From: JAWXBM01 sp034440115
GTDB taxonomy: Bacteria; Pseudomonadota; Gammaproteobacteria; Xanthomonadales; SZUA-36
Direction: 5' to 3'
Length of the DNA: 6,640 bases
NCBI GenBank assembly: GCA_034440115.1
Contig: JAWXBM010000164.1
Span: 1-6,640 of the forward strand
Position numbers and translations under genes: made by a program. Positions 1 through 4,822 of this stretch are shown here, in pieces; position 1 is the stretch's first letter; each line of letters starts with the position of its first letter. The notes under the pieces were generated by a model. The model saw only the letters and a program-made list of their open reading frames with translations. It searched no databases and had not been told where the DNA came from.

Positions 1-97
1 CGAGCAGGCGTTTGATTTCACGTGCCGGCACATGGCCTTCGATGGCATAACCCTCCACCACGGCGGTGTGACAACCGCCCAGCGCATCGGGGATGCC
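1..97 (-). pseudogene. DUF411 middle fragment, inverted and cut by the left edge
   Basis: Read on the minus strand from about 97 down to 1, the frame gives GIPDAL, then GGCHTAVVEGY, then IEGHVPAREIKRLL. This is the hallmark middle part of DUF411 proteins (small exported proteins often found beside copper genes), where a conserved Cys-His-Thr-Ala segment is followed by IEGHVPA and RLL. The frame is open to the window edge. No N-terminal part (usual CxCC-type segment) precedes it on the minus strand; instead the DNA to its right encodes the C-terminal end of the same family on the opposite strand. The family match is from memory of its conserved motifs and is strong; the gene is clearly not intact as it stands. 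Confidence 0.72.
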
Positions 98-194
98 GCA
101 GGGCTCACCGGGCATGGAATCGCCCACCCCTCAGGCTTACAACGTACTGCTGGTCGACAAAAAAGGGCGGCATTCCGTTTACGCGCGTTACTGA
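90..194 (+). pseudogene. DUF411 C-terminal fragment
   Basis: In the plus frame starting at 90 the sequence reads GMPQGSPGMESP, then AYNVLLVDKKGR, then HSVYARY and a TGA at 192-194. DUF411 proteins end in just this way (GMPxGSPGME, a YDVLLF-like strand, then VY..Y and stop). In an intact gene this part follows the GCHTAVVEGY...RLL segment directly on the same strand with roughly ten residues between. Here an in-frame TGA at 69-71 closes the frame upstream, and the preceding domain part lies on the minus strand, so no complete protein can be made. Role if intact: periplasmic metal-binding, probably copper; that role is inferred from the family's usual neighbours. Confidence 0.72.
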
Positions 195-299
195 AATGCA
201 CAACCCCGACATGCTGCCTTGATGAGCATGGTGTTTCAGCCCCGGGATCCGGCACTGCCGAACCGGGTCACGAATGGCAGCGCCTGTACCCCCCCGTTC

Positions 300-325
300 A
301 AGCAGAGGAGCAATCGCCTCTGCTT
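300..325. terminator. Perfect 9-bp hairpin, possible terminator
   Basis: AAGCAGAGG (300-308) pairs perfectly with CCTCTGCTT (317-325) around an 8-nt loop. It lies about 105 bases after the DUF411 stop. There is no immediate T-run; only TTTT about 15 bases later, so an intrinsic terminator is possible but not proven. It could equally be a transcript-end stabilising hairpin. Confidence 0.35.
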
Positions 326-483
326 AGCGCCTAACCCCCTGTTTTAAGCTCTCGTGCATCCGGTAGGACGCTGTGGCGCGCAGCAATGTACGTTTCCGCA
401 CGGACTTTCAATTCAGCCGAGACGCAGTATAGGTCGGCGCTGGAGCAACGCCTTCACAACAACTCCCTGTTGTTCGTCGGCAT

Positions 484-497
484 TTGATCCATATCAA
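484..497. promoter_or_regulatory. FNR/ANR-type box TTGATCCATATCAA
   Basis: TTGAT-N4-ATCAA is an exact match to the FNR/ANR/DNR consensus. It lies 18 bases upstream of the ATG at 516 and 33 upstream of the ATG at 531. An activator site centred at -41.5 would put the transcript start near 532, on top of the start codon, so the site would more naturally act as a repressor site, or the true protein start may be further in, or it could serve a divergent transcript. The match is seen directly; binding is inferred. Confidence 0.55.
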
Positions 498-515
498 TAG
501 TCGGTGCGCGGCAGC

Positions 516-935
516 ATGGAAAATATCTGCATGGGTAAAAACGGCATAAAGGGTTCCAGTATTGCGCGATGGGTCGCGATAGCAGCCCTTCTGTTGCTTG
601 CTCCCTTGACAGCCTCGGTTGCAGATTCCGCTGCACACGCAGTGGCCCAACCGGAACATGGCAGCCTCGGTCATGACCGTGCCGATCATGTCCCAGACTT
701 GGCAGGGCGCCACAGTTCCCCCTTGGAAGTGCCCCTGCATTGCCATCTCAAGTCCCCCCAACCGCAGGCCAGCGGGTTGAGTCAGGCGCTGGTTGCAGAT
801 GACCTGCCTCTGTTGACGCTGAAACTCACCTCCGCTCCCGCCCGGGAAACGGATACCTGCATGCCTGCCGTTTTGGCCAAGACTCCCATTACCGGGATTG
901 CCCGTTTCATCCTCTTCGGCAACTTCCGCAGTTAG
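516..935 (+). CDS. Small exported His-containing protein, family unknown
   Basis: Counting from the ATG at 531, the protein has 134 residues: a basic start (MGKNGIKGSSIARW), a hydrophobic core at about 15-29 and a likely signal-peptidase site near ASVADSAAHA. The mature part is rich in His (H36, H43, H48, H53, H61, H70, H72) and has two Cys (C71 in LHCHLK, C110 in DTCMP). The spacing HCH plus a distant Cys suggests soft-metal binding, but I do not recognise the family. Starts at GTG 504, ATG 516 and ATG 531 are all in frame; none has a strong ribosome site, GGAAAA at 518 slightly favours 531. It is followed by about 100 bases before the Met-rich gene, with a T-run at 967-972. The FNR-type box just upstream suggests oxygen-linked control. 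Confidence 0.6.
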   Translation: MENICMGKNGIKGSSIARWVAIAALLLLAPLTASVADSAAHAVAQPEHGSLGHDRADHVPDLAGRHSSPLEVPLHCHLKSPQPQASGLSQALVADDLPLLTLKLTSAPARETDTCMPAVLAKTPITGIARFILFGNFRS

Positions 936-972
936 CCATCTGGCCGGCACCAACCGCTGGCAACAATTTTTT
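935..972 (+). terminator. Weak hairpin plus T-run
   Basis: GCCA (935-938) can pair with TGGC (958-961), with a further CGG/CCG pair inside, and a run of six T lies at 967-972. The stem is short and interrupted, so this is only a weak intrinsic-terminator candidate between the His-containing exported protein and the Met-rich gene. Confidence 0.25.
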
Positions 973-1037
973 CTTGCAGCACCGCATCCCGGAATCTTTT
1001 TCGGAGCGAACGTTTGTCATCAACTCATGGAGAAATC

Positions 1038-1550
1038 ATGAAAACCGTCATTACGACTTCGATGCTTGCACTTTTGATTGCCACCGCACCTGCCGCACTT
1101 GCTGCGGAAAACGCAAACACCAAACCTTCGACTGGTAAACCTGCCGCTATGGGCATGATGGACAACAAGCAATTTTCGCAAATGCAGGGCAACTTCAAGA
1201 GCATGCAGCAGCAGATGGACAAAATCCGCCAGACCAAGGATCCCAAGGAGCGGCAGAAGCTGTTACAGGATCACATGCAGGCAATGCAGAGCAACATGCA
1301 AATGATGCGCGGCATGGGCGGTCCGATGATGGGTGGACAGGGGGGGGCGGGTATGGGCCCAGGTGGAACCGGCGGCGGCATGGGCGGCCAGGGTAGTGCC
1401 ATGGGTCCTGGGATGGGCGGAAGTCAAATTCCCGGCATGGATCCCAAGCAGCGTCAGGACGGGATGGATCAACGCATGGACATGATGCAGATGATGATGG
1501 AACAGATGATGCAGCATGACCAGATGAACCAATCCATGCCGATGAGATGA
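1038..1550 (+). CDS. Exported methionine-rich protein, probable periplasmic Cu(I)/Ag(I) binder
   Basis: The protein has 170 residues from the ATG at 1038, which has GGAGA at 1029-1033 just before it. Residues 1-23 form a signal peptide (MKTVITTSM, hydrophobic core, cleavage near APAALA-AE). The mature part holds a helical section with QFSQMQGNFKSMQQQMDKIR (about 50-70) and a charged KDPKERQ turn, then MQAMQSNMQMMRGMGGPMM, a Gly/Met-rich low-complexity section (about 100-140), and a last segment MDMMQMMMEQMMQ. I count 33 Met in 170 residues and no Cys. Dense Met motifs bind Cu(I) or Ag(I) in periplasmic copper proteins such as PcoC, CusF and CusB, so a metal buffer or carrier is a reasonable inference. 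A Met/Gln helix could also be structural. It is followed by a hairpin and then the beta-propeller gene, suggesting one transcript. I know no named gene for it. Confidence 0.8.
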   Translation: MKTVITTSMLALLIATAPAALAAENANTKPSTGKPAAMGMMDNKQFSQMQGNFKSMQQQMDKIRQTKDPKERQKLLQDHMQAMQSNMQMMRGMGGPMMGGQGGAGMGPGGTGGGMGGQGSAMGPGMGGSQIPGMDPKQRQDGMDQRMDMMQMMMEQMMQHDQMNQSMPMR

Positions 1551-1557
1551 CATTTCT

Positions 1558-1583
1558 GGTCCGCGTTGCAAGCGGCGCGGACC
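1558..1583 (+). other. Intercistronic perfect 8-bp hairpin
   Basis: GGTCCGCG (1558-1565) pairs perfectly with CGCGGACC (1576-1583) around a 10-nt loop, 7 bases after the stop of the Met-rich gene. No T-run follows, so it is not a classic terminator. It would sit at the 3' end of the upstream cistron and could protect that message from exonucleases or partly terminate, giving more Met-rich protein than propeller. Confidence 0.5.
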
Positions 1584-1597
1584 GAACCGATACCCTT

Positions 1598-1603
1598 AAG
1601 GAA
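1598..1603 (+). promoter_or_regulatory. Ribosome binding site AAGGAA, fixes the propeller start
   Basis: AAGGAA lies seven bases before the ATG at 1611. This selects 1611 over the earlier in-frame start at 1566, which would add 15 residues ahead of an otherwise normal signal peptide. Confidence 0.6.
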
Positions 1604-1610
1604 CATAAAC

Positions 1611-2606
1611 ATGATCCACAAGAAATTAATCACGAATGCCCTGGTTGCGATGCTGCTCGTCGCCACAACAGGGCTGGCCAGCGCCACCAAAACCGTTTAC
1701 ATCGCACTAGGTTCGGCGAACCAGGTTATTGCCGTGAATCCTGAAACCGGGCAGATCACCAAGACTTACACCGGCGTGGAGAACCCTCACGGCTTGGTGG
1801 CGACCCCGGATGGCGAGTACCTGATCGCCGGAAGTTTGAATGAAACACCGCTTCCACAAGGTGCTCCGACTGACCGCCCGAACAGCAAATTGTTCGTGAT
1901 TCATCCGGTACACGGCCACGTGATGTCAACGGTTCCGGTTGCAGGCGCCACCCATCACCAGGCAATCACGCCCGACGGGCGCTACATAATCTCGACACAC
2001 CTCGGTCGCGGATACATTACCGTGCTCGACATAACGACGGAAAAAATTATCCACACGATCAAGACCGGCCAAACGCCGAACTACACACTGATCACGCGCG
2101 ATGGAAAACGTGCTTTCGTCAGCAACACCGGTGATGGCACGCTGACCGAGGTCAGTATTCCGGAATGGAAGGTTGTCCGCCGCCTGGATGCCGGCGCAAC
2201 CCCGGAGCACATGGTGTTCTCTGGTGACCAGCAGCGAATTTTCGTTGCCAGCGCCCGAGCCGGAAAAGTGTCTGTTGTCAACGTAATCACTGGAAAAATT
2301 GAGCGCGAGTTCGCCGCAGGAAAAAATATTCACGGAATCGATCTAGGTGACGATGGTCGTACGCTTTTCGTAAGCGATCGCGCTGGAGACAAGCTGGTTG
2401 CTTTAGACACGGAAACAGGGGTCATGCGCACTCTGACACTTTCACCTGCACCCTATCACCTTGGAGTAGTTCCCGGCACAGGAAAAGTGTACGTATCCAG
2501 CAGCGCCAAACCTCAGATCTGGGTTGTCGACCAGAAACAATTCAAGTTGATCAACACCATTACCTTGTCCGCAGGCGAAGGACATCAGCTTGCATACTCA
2601 CGCTAA
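1611..2606 (+). CDS. Exported YVTN-type seven-bladed beta-propeller with a His ring
   Basis: The product has 331 residues. Residues 1-25 are a signal peptide (MIHKK, hydrophobic core, cleavage near GLASA-TK). The rest is a YVTN/YncE-like propeller: repeated units of the type IAVNPETGQITKTY, then PDGxYL or DGRTLFV. The blade-start position recurs exactly every 42 residues at 115, 157, 199, 241, 283 and 325, occupied by H, N, E, H, H, H, with H60 in blade 1 and extra H116 and H200. In propellers this position lies near the central channel, as do the copper-site His of nitrous-oxide reductase and the heme region of cytochrome d1 proteins. Blade 1 carries an insertion (about 75-95, PLPQGAPTDRPNS). 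There is no CXXCH, so no covalent heme. A periplasmic metal-binding or scaffold role is inferred; the family is functionally loose. It follows the Met-rich gene by 60 bases. Confidence 0.85.
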   Translation: MIHKKLITNALVAMLLVATTGLASATKTVYIALGSANQVIAVNPETGQITKTYTGVENPHGLVATPDGEYLIAGSLNETPLPQGAPTDRPNSKLFVIHPVHGHVMSTVPVAGATHHQAITPDGRYIISTHLGRGYITVLDITTEKIIHTIKTGQTPNYTLITRDGKRAFVSNTGDGTLTEVSIPEWKVVRRLDAGATPEHMVFSGDQQRIFVASARAGKVSVVNVITGKIEREFAAGKNIHGIDLGDDGRTLFVSDRAGDKLVALDTETGVMRTLTLSPAPYHLGVVPGTGKVYVSSSAKPQIWVVDQKQFKLINTITLSAGEGHQLAYSR

Positions 2607-2672
2607 TCGGGGTCATCGGAACCAGCGATTCAATACGAATCTGATGCGCGGAAAACGAAAAGGAGAAGAACC

Positions 2673-2987
2673 ATGGATGCGGAAAGCCTGAAAAGCCTCG
2701 GCTGGTTTCTGATCTGGGGCGGGTTGTTCTTTGTGATGATGCGTTACGGCTGTGGCGCACACATGATGGGCGGTCACGGTCACTCAGCGCACAAAAGCGG
2801 TAGCCCAACTAACAGCGATACCAAAGACCCCGTCTGCGGCATGACTGTCGATCAACCAAAAGCGGCTGCAGCTTCTGTGTATGGCGGCAACACCTACTAT
2901 TTCTGTTCAAGGTCCTGCCGTGACAAATTCGATCAGGCACCGGATCAATATCTCAATTCCCTACCCCAAGGAGGACATCATGGGTAA
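2673..2987 (+). CDS. Membrane-anchored YHS-domain protein
   Basis: The 104-residue protein starts at an ATG with AGGAG at 2661-2665. Residues 9-24 (LGWFLIWGGLFFVMM) form one membrane segment. It is followed by C27 and a His/Met-rich stretch (AHMMGGHGHSAH, 29-40), a short linker, then a YHS domain at 52-95: DPVCGMTVD (C55), GGNTYYFCSRSC (C78, C82) and DKFDQAPDQYL. YHS domains bind soft metals through these Cys and occur fused to, or beside, copper-exporting P-type ATPases. The N-terminal membrane segment plus GHGH resembles DUF2933-type small proteins found in copper islands. Role: inner-membrane metal-binding protein, perhaps passing metal to a transporter; inferred. The last 8 bases overlap the start of the next gene. 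Confidence 0.88.
   Translation: MDAESLKSLGWFLIWGGLFFVMMRYGCGAHMMGGHGHSAHKSGSPTNSDTKDPVCGMTVDQPKAAAASVYGGNTYYFCSRSCRDKFDQAPDQYLNSLPQGGHHG
2968..2974 (+). promoter_or_regulatory. Strong ribosome site inside the end of the YHS gene
   Basis: AAGGAGG lies inside the YHS coding region five bases before the ATG at 2980, showing that the downstream membrane gene is translated in its own right while coupled to the YHS gene. It also fixes 2980 as the start over an in-frame upstream ATG. Confidence 0.7.
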
Positions 2988-3258
2988 GCTCGATTGGCGC
3001 GTTGTCGGACTGACATCCGGATCGTTTCTGACCATTTCCTATGTGCTCTGTGTAGCCTATGACTTGGCTTTTGACCAGCGCATGTATGAAACCTGGCTAA
3101 AACTGTTGCCAGGCTTTACCTGGCTCACATGGCCAAGTTTTTTTCTCGGGCTGGTCGAAACTTTTCTCTACGGCATTTACATCGGACTAATATTTGCTCC
3201 GCTATACAACTTTTTCGTTGATCGCTTTTACCCACGCGCTAAAGCGAAATCCGGCTAA
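2980..3258 (+). CDS. Two-TM DUF5676-like membrane protein
   Basis: The 92-residue protein has membrane segments at about 8-30 (VVGLTSGSFLTISYVLCVAY) and 52-80 (PSFFLGLVETFLYGIYIGLI), with a loop KLLPGFTWLTWPSF between and a basic C-terminal tail (RAKAKSG). The order short N-terminus, TM, a LPGF..T loop, TM ending APLYNFF matches DUF5676 proteins, which are small and appear next to YHS/DUF2933 and metal P-type ATPase genes; I give this from memory. It has no obvious metal ligands except C24. It overlaps the YHS gene by 8 bases, so the two are probably translated together and may form a complex. Function unknown. Confidence 0.8.
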   Translation: MGKLDWRVVGLTSGSFLTISYVLCVAYDLAFDQRMYETWLKLLPGFTWLTWPSFFLGLVETFLYGIYIGLIFAPLYNFFVDRFYPRAKAKSG

Positions 3259-3331
3259 TCCGGTCAAGGTGACCTGGCATCACGGTATGAATTACCCCAA
3301 CAGCAGCTCGTTAATGCGAAAGGAATACAAC

Positions 3332-3556
3332 ATGTTTGGATATGATCATGGAGGATGGATGTTTGGTGGCGGGTTGGGAATGGTCCTGCTGTGGCTGATA
3401 CCTATCGCCCTGGCGATCTGGTTCTTCAGTTCCCGGAGCTCCTCGCGCAATGGCCCTTCAGAAAAGACGCCCCTCGACACCCTCAAGGAACGCTATGCGA
3501 AGGGAGAAATCGGACAGGATGAGTACGAGCAAAAAAAGCGCGATATCAGTGCGTAG
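3332..3556 (+). CDS. Small one-TM SHOCT-domain protein
   Basis: The 74-residue protein starts at the ATG with AAAGGA at 3319-3324. A His/Gly-rich start (MFGYDHGGWMFGGG) leads into one membrane segment (about 14-33), a Ser/Arg linker and a C-terminal SHOCT domain (47-74; PLDTLKERYAKGEIGQDEYE). SHOCT is a short domain found at the C-terminus of many membrane proteins; it is thought to mediate oligomerisation or binding of partners, but no catalytic role is known. An upstream in-frame start at 3194 overlaps the previous gene and gives no better N-terminus. It lies 73 bases after the DUF5676-like gene and 55 before the next gene. Likely part of the same metal operon. Confidence 0.87.
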   Translation: MFGYDHGGWMFGGGLGMVLLWLIPIALAIWFFSSRSSSRNGPSEKTPLDTLKERYAKGEIGQDEYEQKKRDISA

Positions 3557-3611
3557 ACCAAAGCGCCCTCTCATACCTGAATCTTCCGCACAAGCTTGAA
3601 ACCAGGCAGGC

Positions 3612-4076
3612 ATGAAAATCATTAACTGCACCCGACTCACGCTACTCGCTGTCGCATTAATAATTTCATTGGCGAGCACAGCAGCTGAAATGCGCCAACC
3701 AATTGTCAGGGGCAACGTTGAGATTTTTTACGGCTTTATACCGAGTTCCGTGCTGCTTGCACACCCTTCCGATCATCCCGAGCGGACTATGCATGGCGGC
3801 GTGCAAGTCGCGCCCAACGCATACCATCTGCTCGTTTCCATATTCGATGCACGGAAGAAAGAACGGATCACCGATGCCGAGGTAAGAGCCAGCGTCAGTC
3901 AGGCTGACTTGAAACCGCAAACAAAATCTCTCGACGCCATGCAGATGGCGGGTGTATTGACCTATGGCAATTTTTTTGTAATACGCAACCCCGGTCCGAT
4001 CCGCATCACGCTGGACATCAAACAACCGCGCGGTGTCCCGCGGACTCATGTGTCATTTGAATATGCTCACCGCTAG
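3612..4076 (+). CDS. Exported protein of unrecognised family
   Basis: The 154-residue product has a signal peptide at 1-25 (MKIINCTRLT, hydrophobic core, cleavage near ASTAA-EM; no lipobox). The mature part is predominantly beta-rich: GNVEIFYGFIPSS, then HPERTMHGG (H55, M60, H61), YHLLVSIFDARKKERITDAE (71-90), a polar turn, MQMAGVLTYGNFFVI (110-124), RITLDIKQPR and a last strand VSFEYAHR. The pattern of a strand with an acidic edge, ITDAEV, and a later Met-x-Met followed by G..Y or G..F resembles small Ig-like periplasmic domains such as the YtkA/FixH-like group, but I cannot assign it firmly. Met and His could bind metal. The start has only a weak AGG before it. The gene continues the + strand series with no visible terminator before or after. 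Confidence 0.75.
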   Translation: MKIINCTRLTLLAVALIISLASTAAEMRQPIVRGNVEIFYGFIPSSVLLAHPSDHPERTMHGGVQVAPNAYHLLVSIFDARKKERITDAEVRASVSQADLKPQTKSLDAMQMAGVLTYGNFFVIRNPGPIRITLDIKQPRGVPRTHVSFEYAHR

Positions 4077-4111
4077 ACATTAGGGATACTCCTTCTGAAC
4101 GGACAACAAGC

Positions 4112-4255
4112 ATGAGTCACTTTACCCACAAACACCGCAATGAGCATCGGCACATCCATTCGCCGCAGACTGCTACAGCATTCACTTCAAATACACCGCA
4201 CCAGACCTGGCCACCTCGAATGGGTCAGCTACATCTAAGCAGGAGACGATCATGA
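4112..4255 (+). CDS. Candidate 47-residue His-rich ORF
   Basis: The frame from the ATG at 4112 encodes MSHFTHKHRNEHRHIHSP and then a Ser/Thr/Pro-rich tail, ending in RRRS at TGA 4253-4255. Six His lie within the first 16 residues (3, 6, 8, 12, 14, 16), which fits a metal-binding peptide. Its stop overlaps the next start as ATGA, so translation could be coupled. Against it: only a weak GGA about ten bases upstream, no signal peptide, and no known family. It fills what would otherwise be a 175-base gap between genes. Confidence 0.4.
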   Translation: MSHFTHKHRNEHRHIHSPQTATAFTSNTPHQTWPPRMGQLHLSRRRS

Positions 4256-4689
4256 CGATAGCGAATGTTTCACAAGGTAATACTCGCGGTTTGCCACCAG
4301 CGTTGAGAACTGCTCAGGAAGCGATCCATCTTCCAGAAGTCCGGGAGATGCTTCGCCGACTATCTGAATACAGACTCGGTATCTTCATGCCGCACATGCA
4401 TGACGAGCAAACGGGTGAATTCCAACCGCTTCCCGATGAAGTCATGCAGGTGGAATCTGGTTTGGAAGTGTCCTTCCAGCCAACCCAGGAAATCGCAAAC
4501 CAGACAGATCACTTTCTCCCTGTGGGATGGTTTTGGCGTGCCGGTGCGTCGACACCATTGGCAGTGTGCGAAATGATTGACGAAGAAGGGCCGGGAGATG
4601 CGGAGCGCTACGTCAAACATAAGATGCCTAAAGGAAACCAGGACGATGCTTCATTTTCCCGGCCGGTCTCGCTATGCCGACATCGATGA
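4252..4689 (+). CDS. Hypothetical cytoplasmic protein with MPHMH motif
   Basis: The 145-residue protein begins with AGGAG at 4241-4245. It has no signal peptide or membrane segment. Residues 15-45 look helical (LPPALRTAQEAIHLPEVREMLRRLSEYRL), then a strand with a Met/His cluster FMPHMHDEQTGEF (45-57), then acidic LPDEVMQVESGLEVSFQP (60-77) and HFLPVGWFWRAGAST (87-101). The His and Met cluster hints at metal, but I do not recognise the family and give no function. The C-terminal piece (about 128-145, DDASFSRPVSLCRHR) looks compositionally unlike the rest and may be a disrupted or variable end. It overlaps the His-rich ORF as ATGA and precedes the ATPase by about 130 bases. Confidence 0.68.
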   Translation: MTIANVSQGNTRGLPPALRTAQEAIHLPEVREMLRRLSEYRLGIFMPHMHDEQTGEFQPLPDEVMQVESGLEVSFQPTQEIANQTDHFLPVGWFWRAGASTPLAVCEMIDEEGPGDAERYVKHKMPKGNQDDASFSRPVSLCRHR

Positions 4690-4822
4690 TCGGCTGGTCC
4701 GGCCGGTCCCGAAAAGCGTATGCGCATACGACGACTCAAATCTTTCGAACGGCCCGCTCGCGATGTGGCCGCAGATGCAATACGGAGTTTTGAAAATGAA
4801 GAGGGTTAAGGAGGCGCGATGA
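4646..4822 (+). CDS. Weak 58-residue overlapping ORF
   Basis: A frame from the ATG at 4646 (AGGA just before) encodes MLHFPGRSRYADIDDRLVRP and continues to TGA 4820-4822, overlapping the ATPase start as ATGA. It overlaps the end of the preceding gene in another frame. No motif or family is recognised. The overlap with the ATPase start is its only support, and chance is quite possible. Confidence 0.18.
   Translation: MLHFPGRSRYADIDDRLVRPVPKSVCAYDDSNLSNGPLAMWPQMQYGVLKMKRVKEAR
4659..4708. repeat. CCGGCCGGTC repeated 40 bases apart
   Basis: CCGGCCGGTC occurs at 4659-4668 and 4699-4708; each copy contains the palindrome CCGGCCGG. The first copy lies in the end of the preceding gene, the second in the gap before the ATPase. 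The 40-base spacing is close to four helix turns, so they could be paired protein sites; no regulator is known from the sequence. Confidence 0.35.
4717..4730. promoter_or_regulatory. 14-bp perfect palindrome CGTATGCGCATACG
   Basis: The palindrome lies 88 bases before the ATPase start, just after the second CCGGCCGGTC. Its perfect symmetry fits a dimeric regulator's operator. It does not look like the CueR/MerR dyad. No confident -10/-35 pair was seen nearby. Confidence 0.35.
4808..4814 (+). promoter_or_regulatory. ATPase ribosome binding site AAGGAGG
   Basis: A perfect AAGGAGG four bases before the ATG at 4819 fixes the ATPase start and implies strong initiation. It sits inside the preceding 58-residue ORF, which ends ATGA on the ATPase start. 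Confidence 0.7.

Larger units (their letters stand above)
195..503. other. Gene-free stretch with several hairpins
   Basis: No open frame here has a recognisable product; the long frame covering 32-334 is out of register with the DUF411 frame. The stretch holds hairpins at 210-230 (CATGCT/AGCATG), 300-325 and 456-473 (ACAACA/TGTTGT, 6-nt loop), followed by an FNR-type box at 484-497. It probably contains the end of the DUF411 transcript and the promoter of the gene starting near 516-531. A TATAGG at 428-433 is a weak -10 candidate without a good -35. Confidence 0.5.

Noticed and set aside
32..334. 100-residue plus-strand frame at the left edge
   Set aside because: It runs in a different frame from the DUF411 C-terminal match and has no recognisable domain; DUF411 motifs explain this DNA better.
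408..953. 181-residue minus-strand frame
   Set aside because: It is antisense to the exported His-containing protein, which has a proper signal peptide, and has no motif itself.
991..1014. GGAAT...CGTT resembling an ECF sigma promoter upstream of the Met-rich gene
   Set aside because: The spacer is 15 bases, short for GGAAC-N16-17-CGTT, and the first box has a mismatch; not enough to call.
1263..1571. His-rich minus-strand frame of about 100 residues
   Set aside because: His codons here are only the complement (CAT) of the ATG-rich Met gene, so the His-richness is a shadow.
2624..2638. Short GATTC/GAATC hairpin after the propeller gene
   Set aside because: A five-base AT-rich stem without a T-run is too weak for a terminator and common by chance.
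3262..3274. GGTCA-AGG-TGACC inverted repeat between the DUF5676-like and SHOCT genes
   Set aside because: Only five bases per arm and no promoter elements nearby; could be chance.
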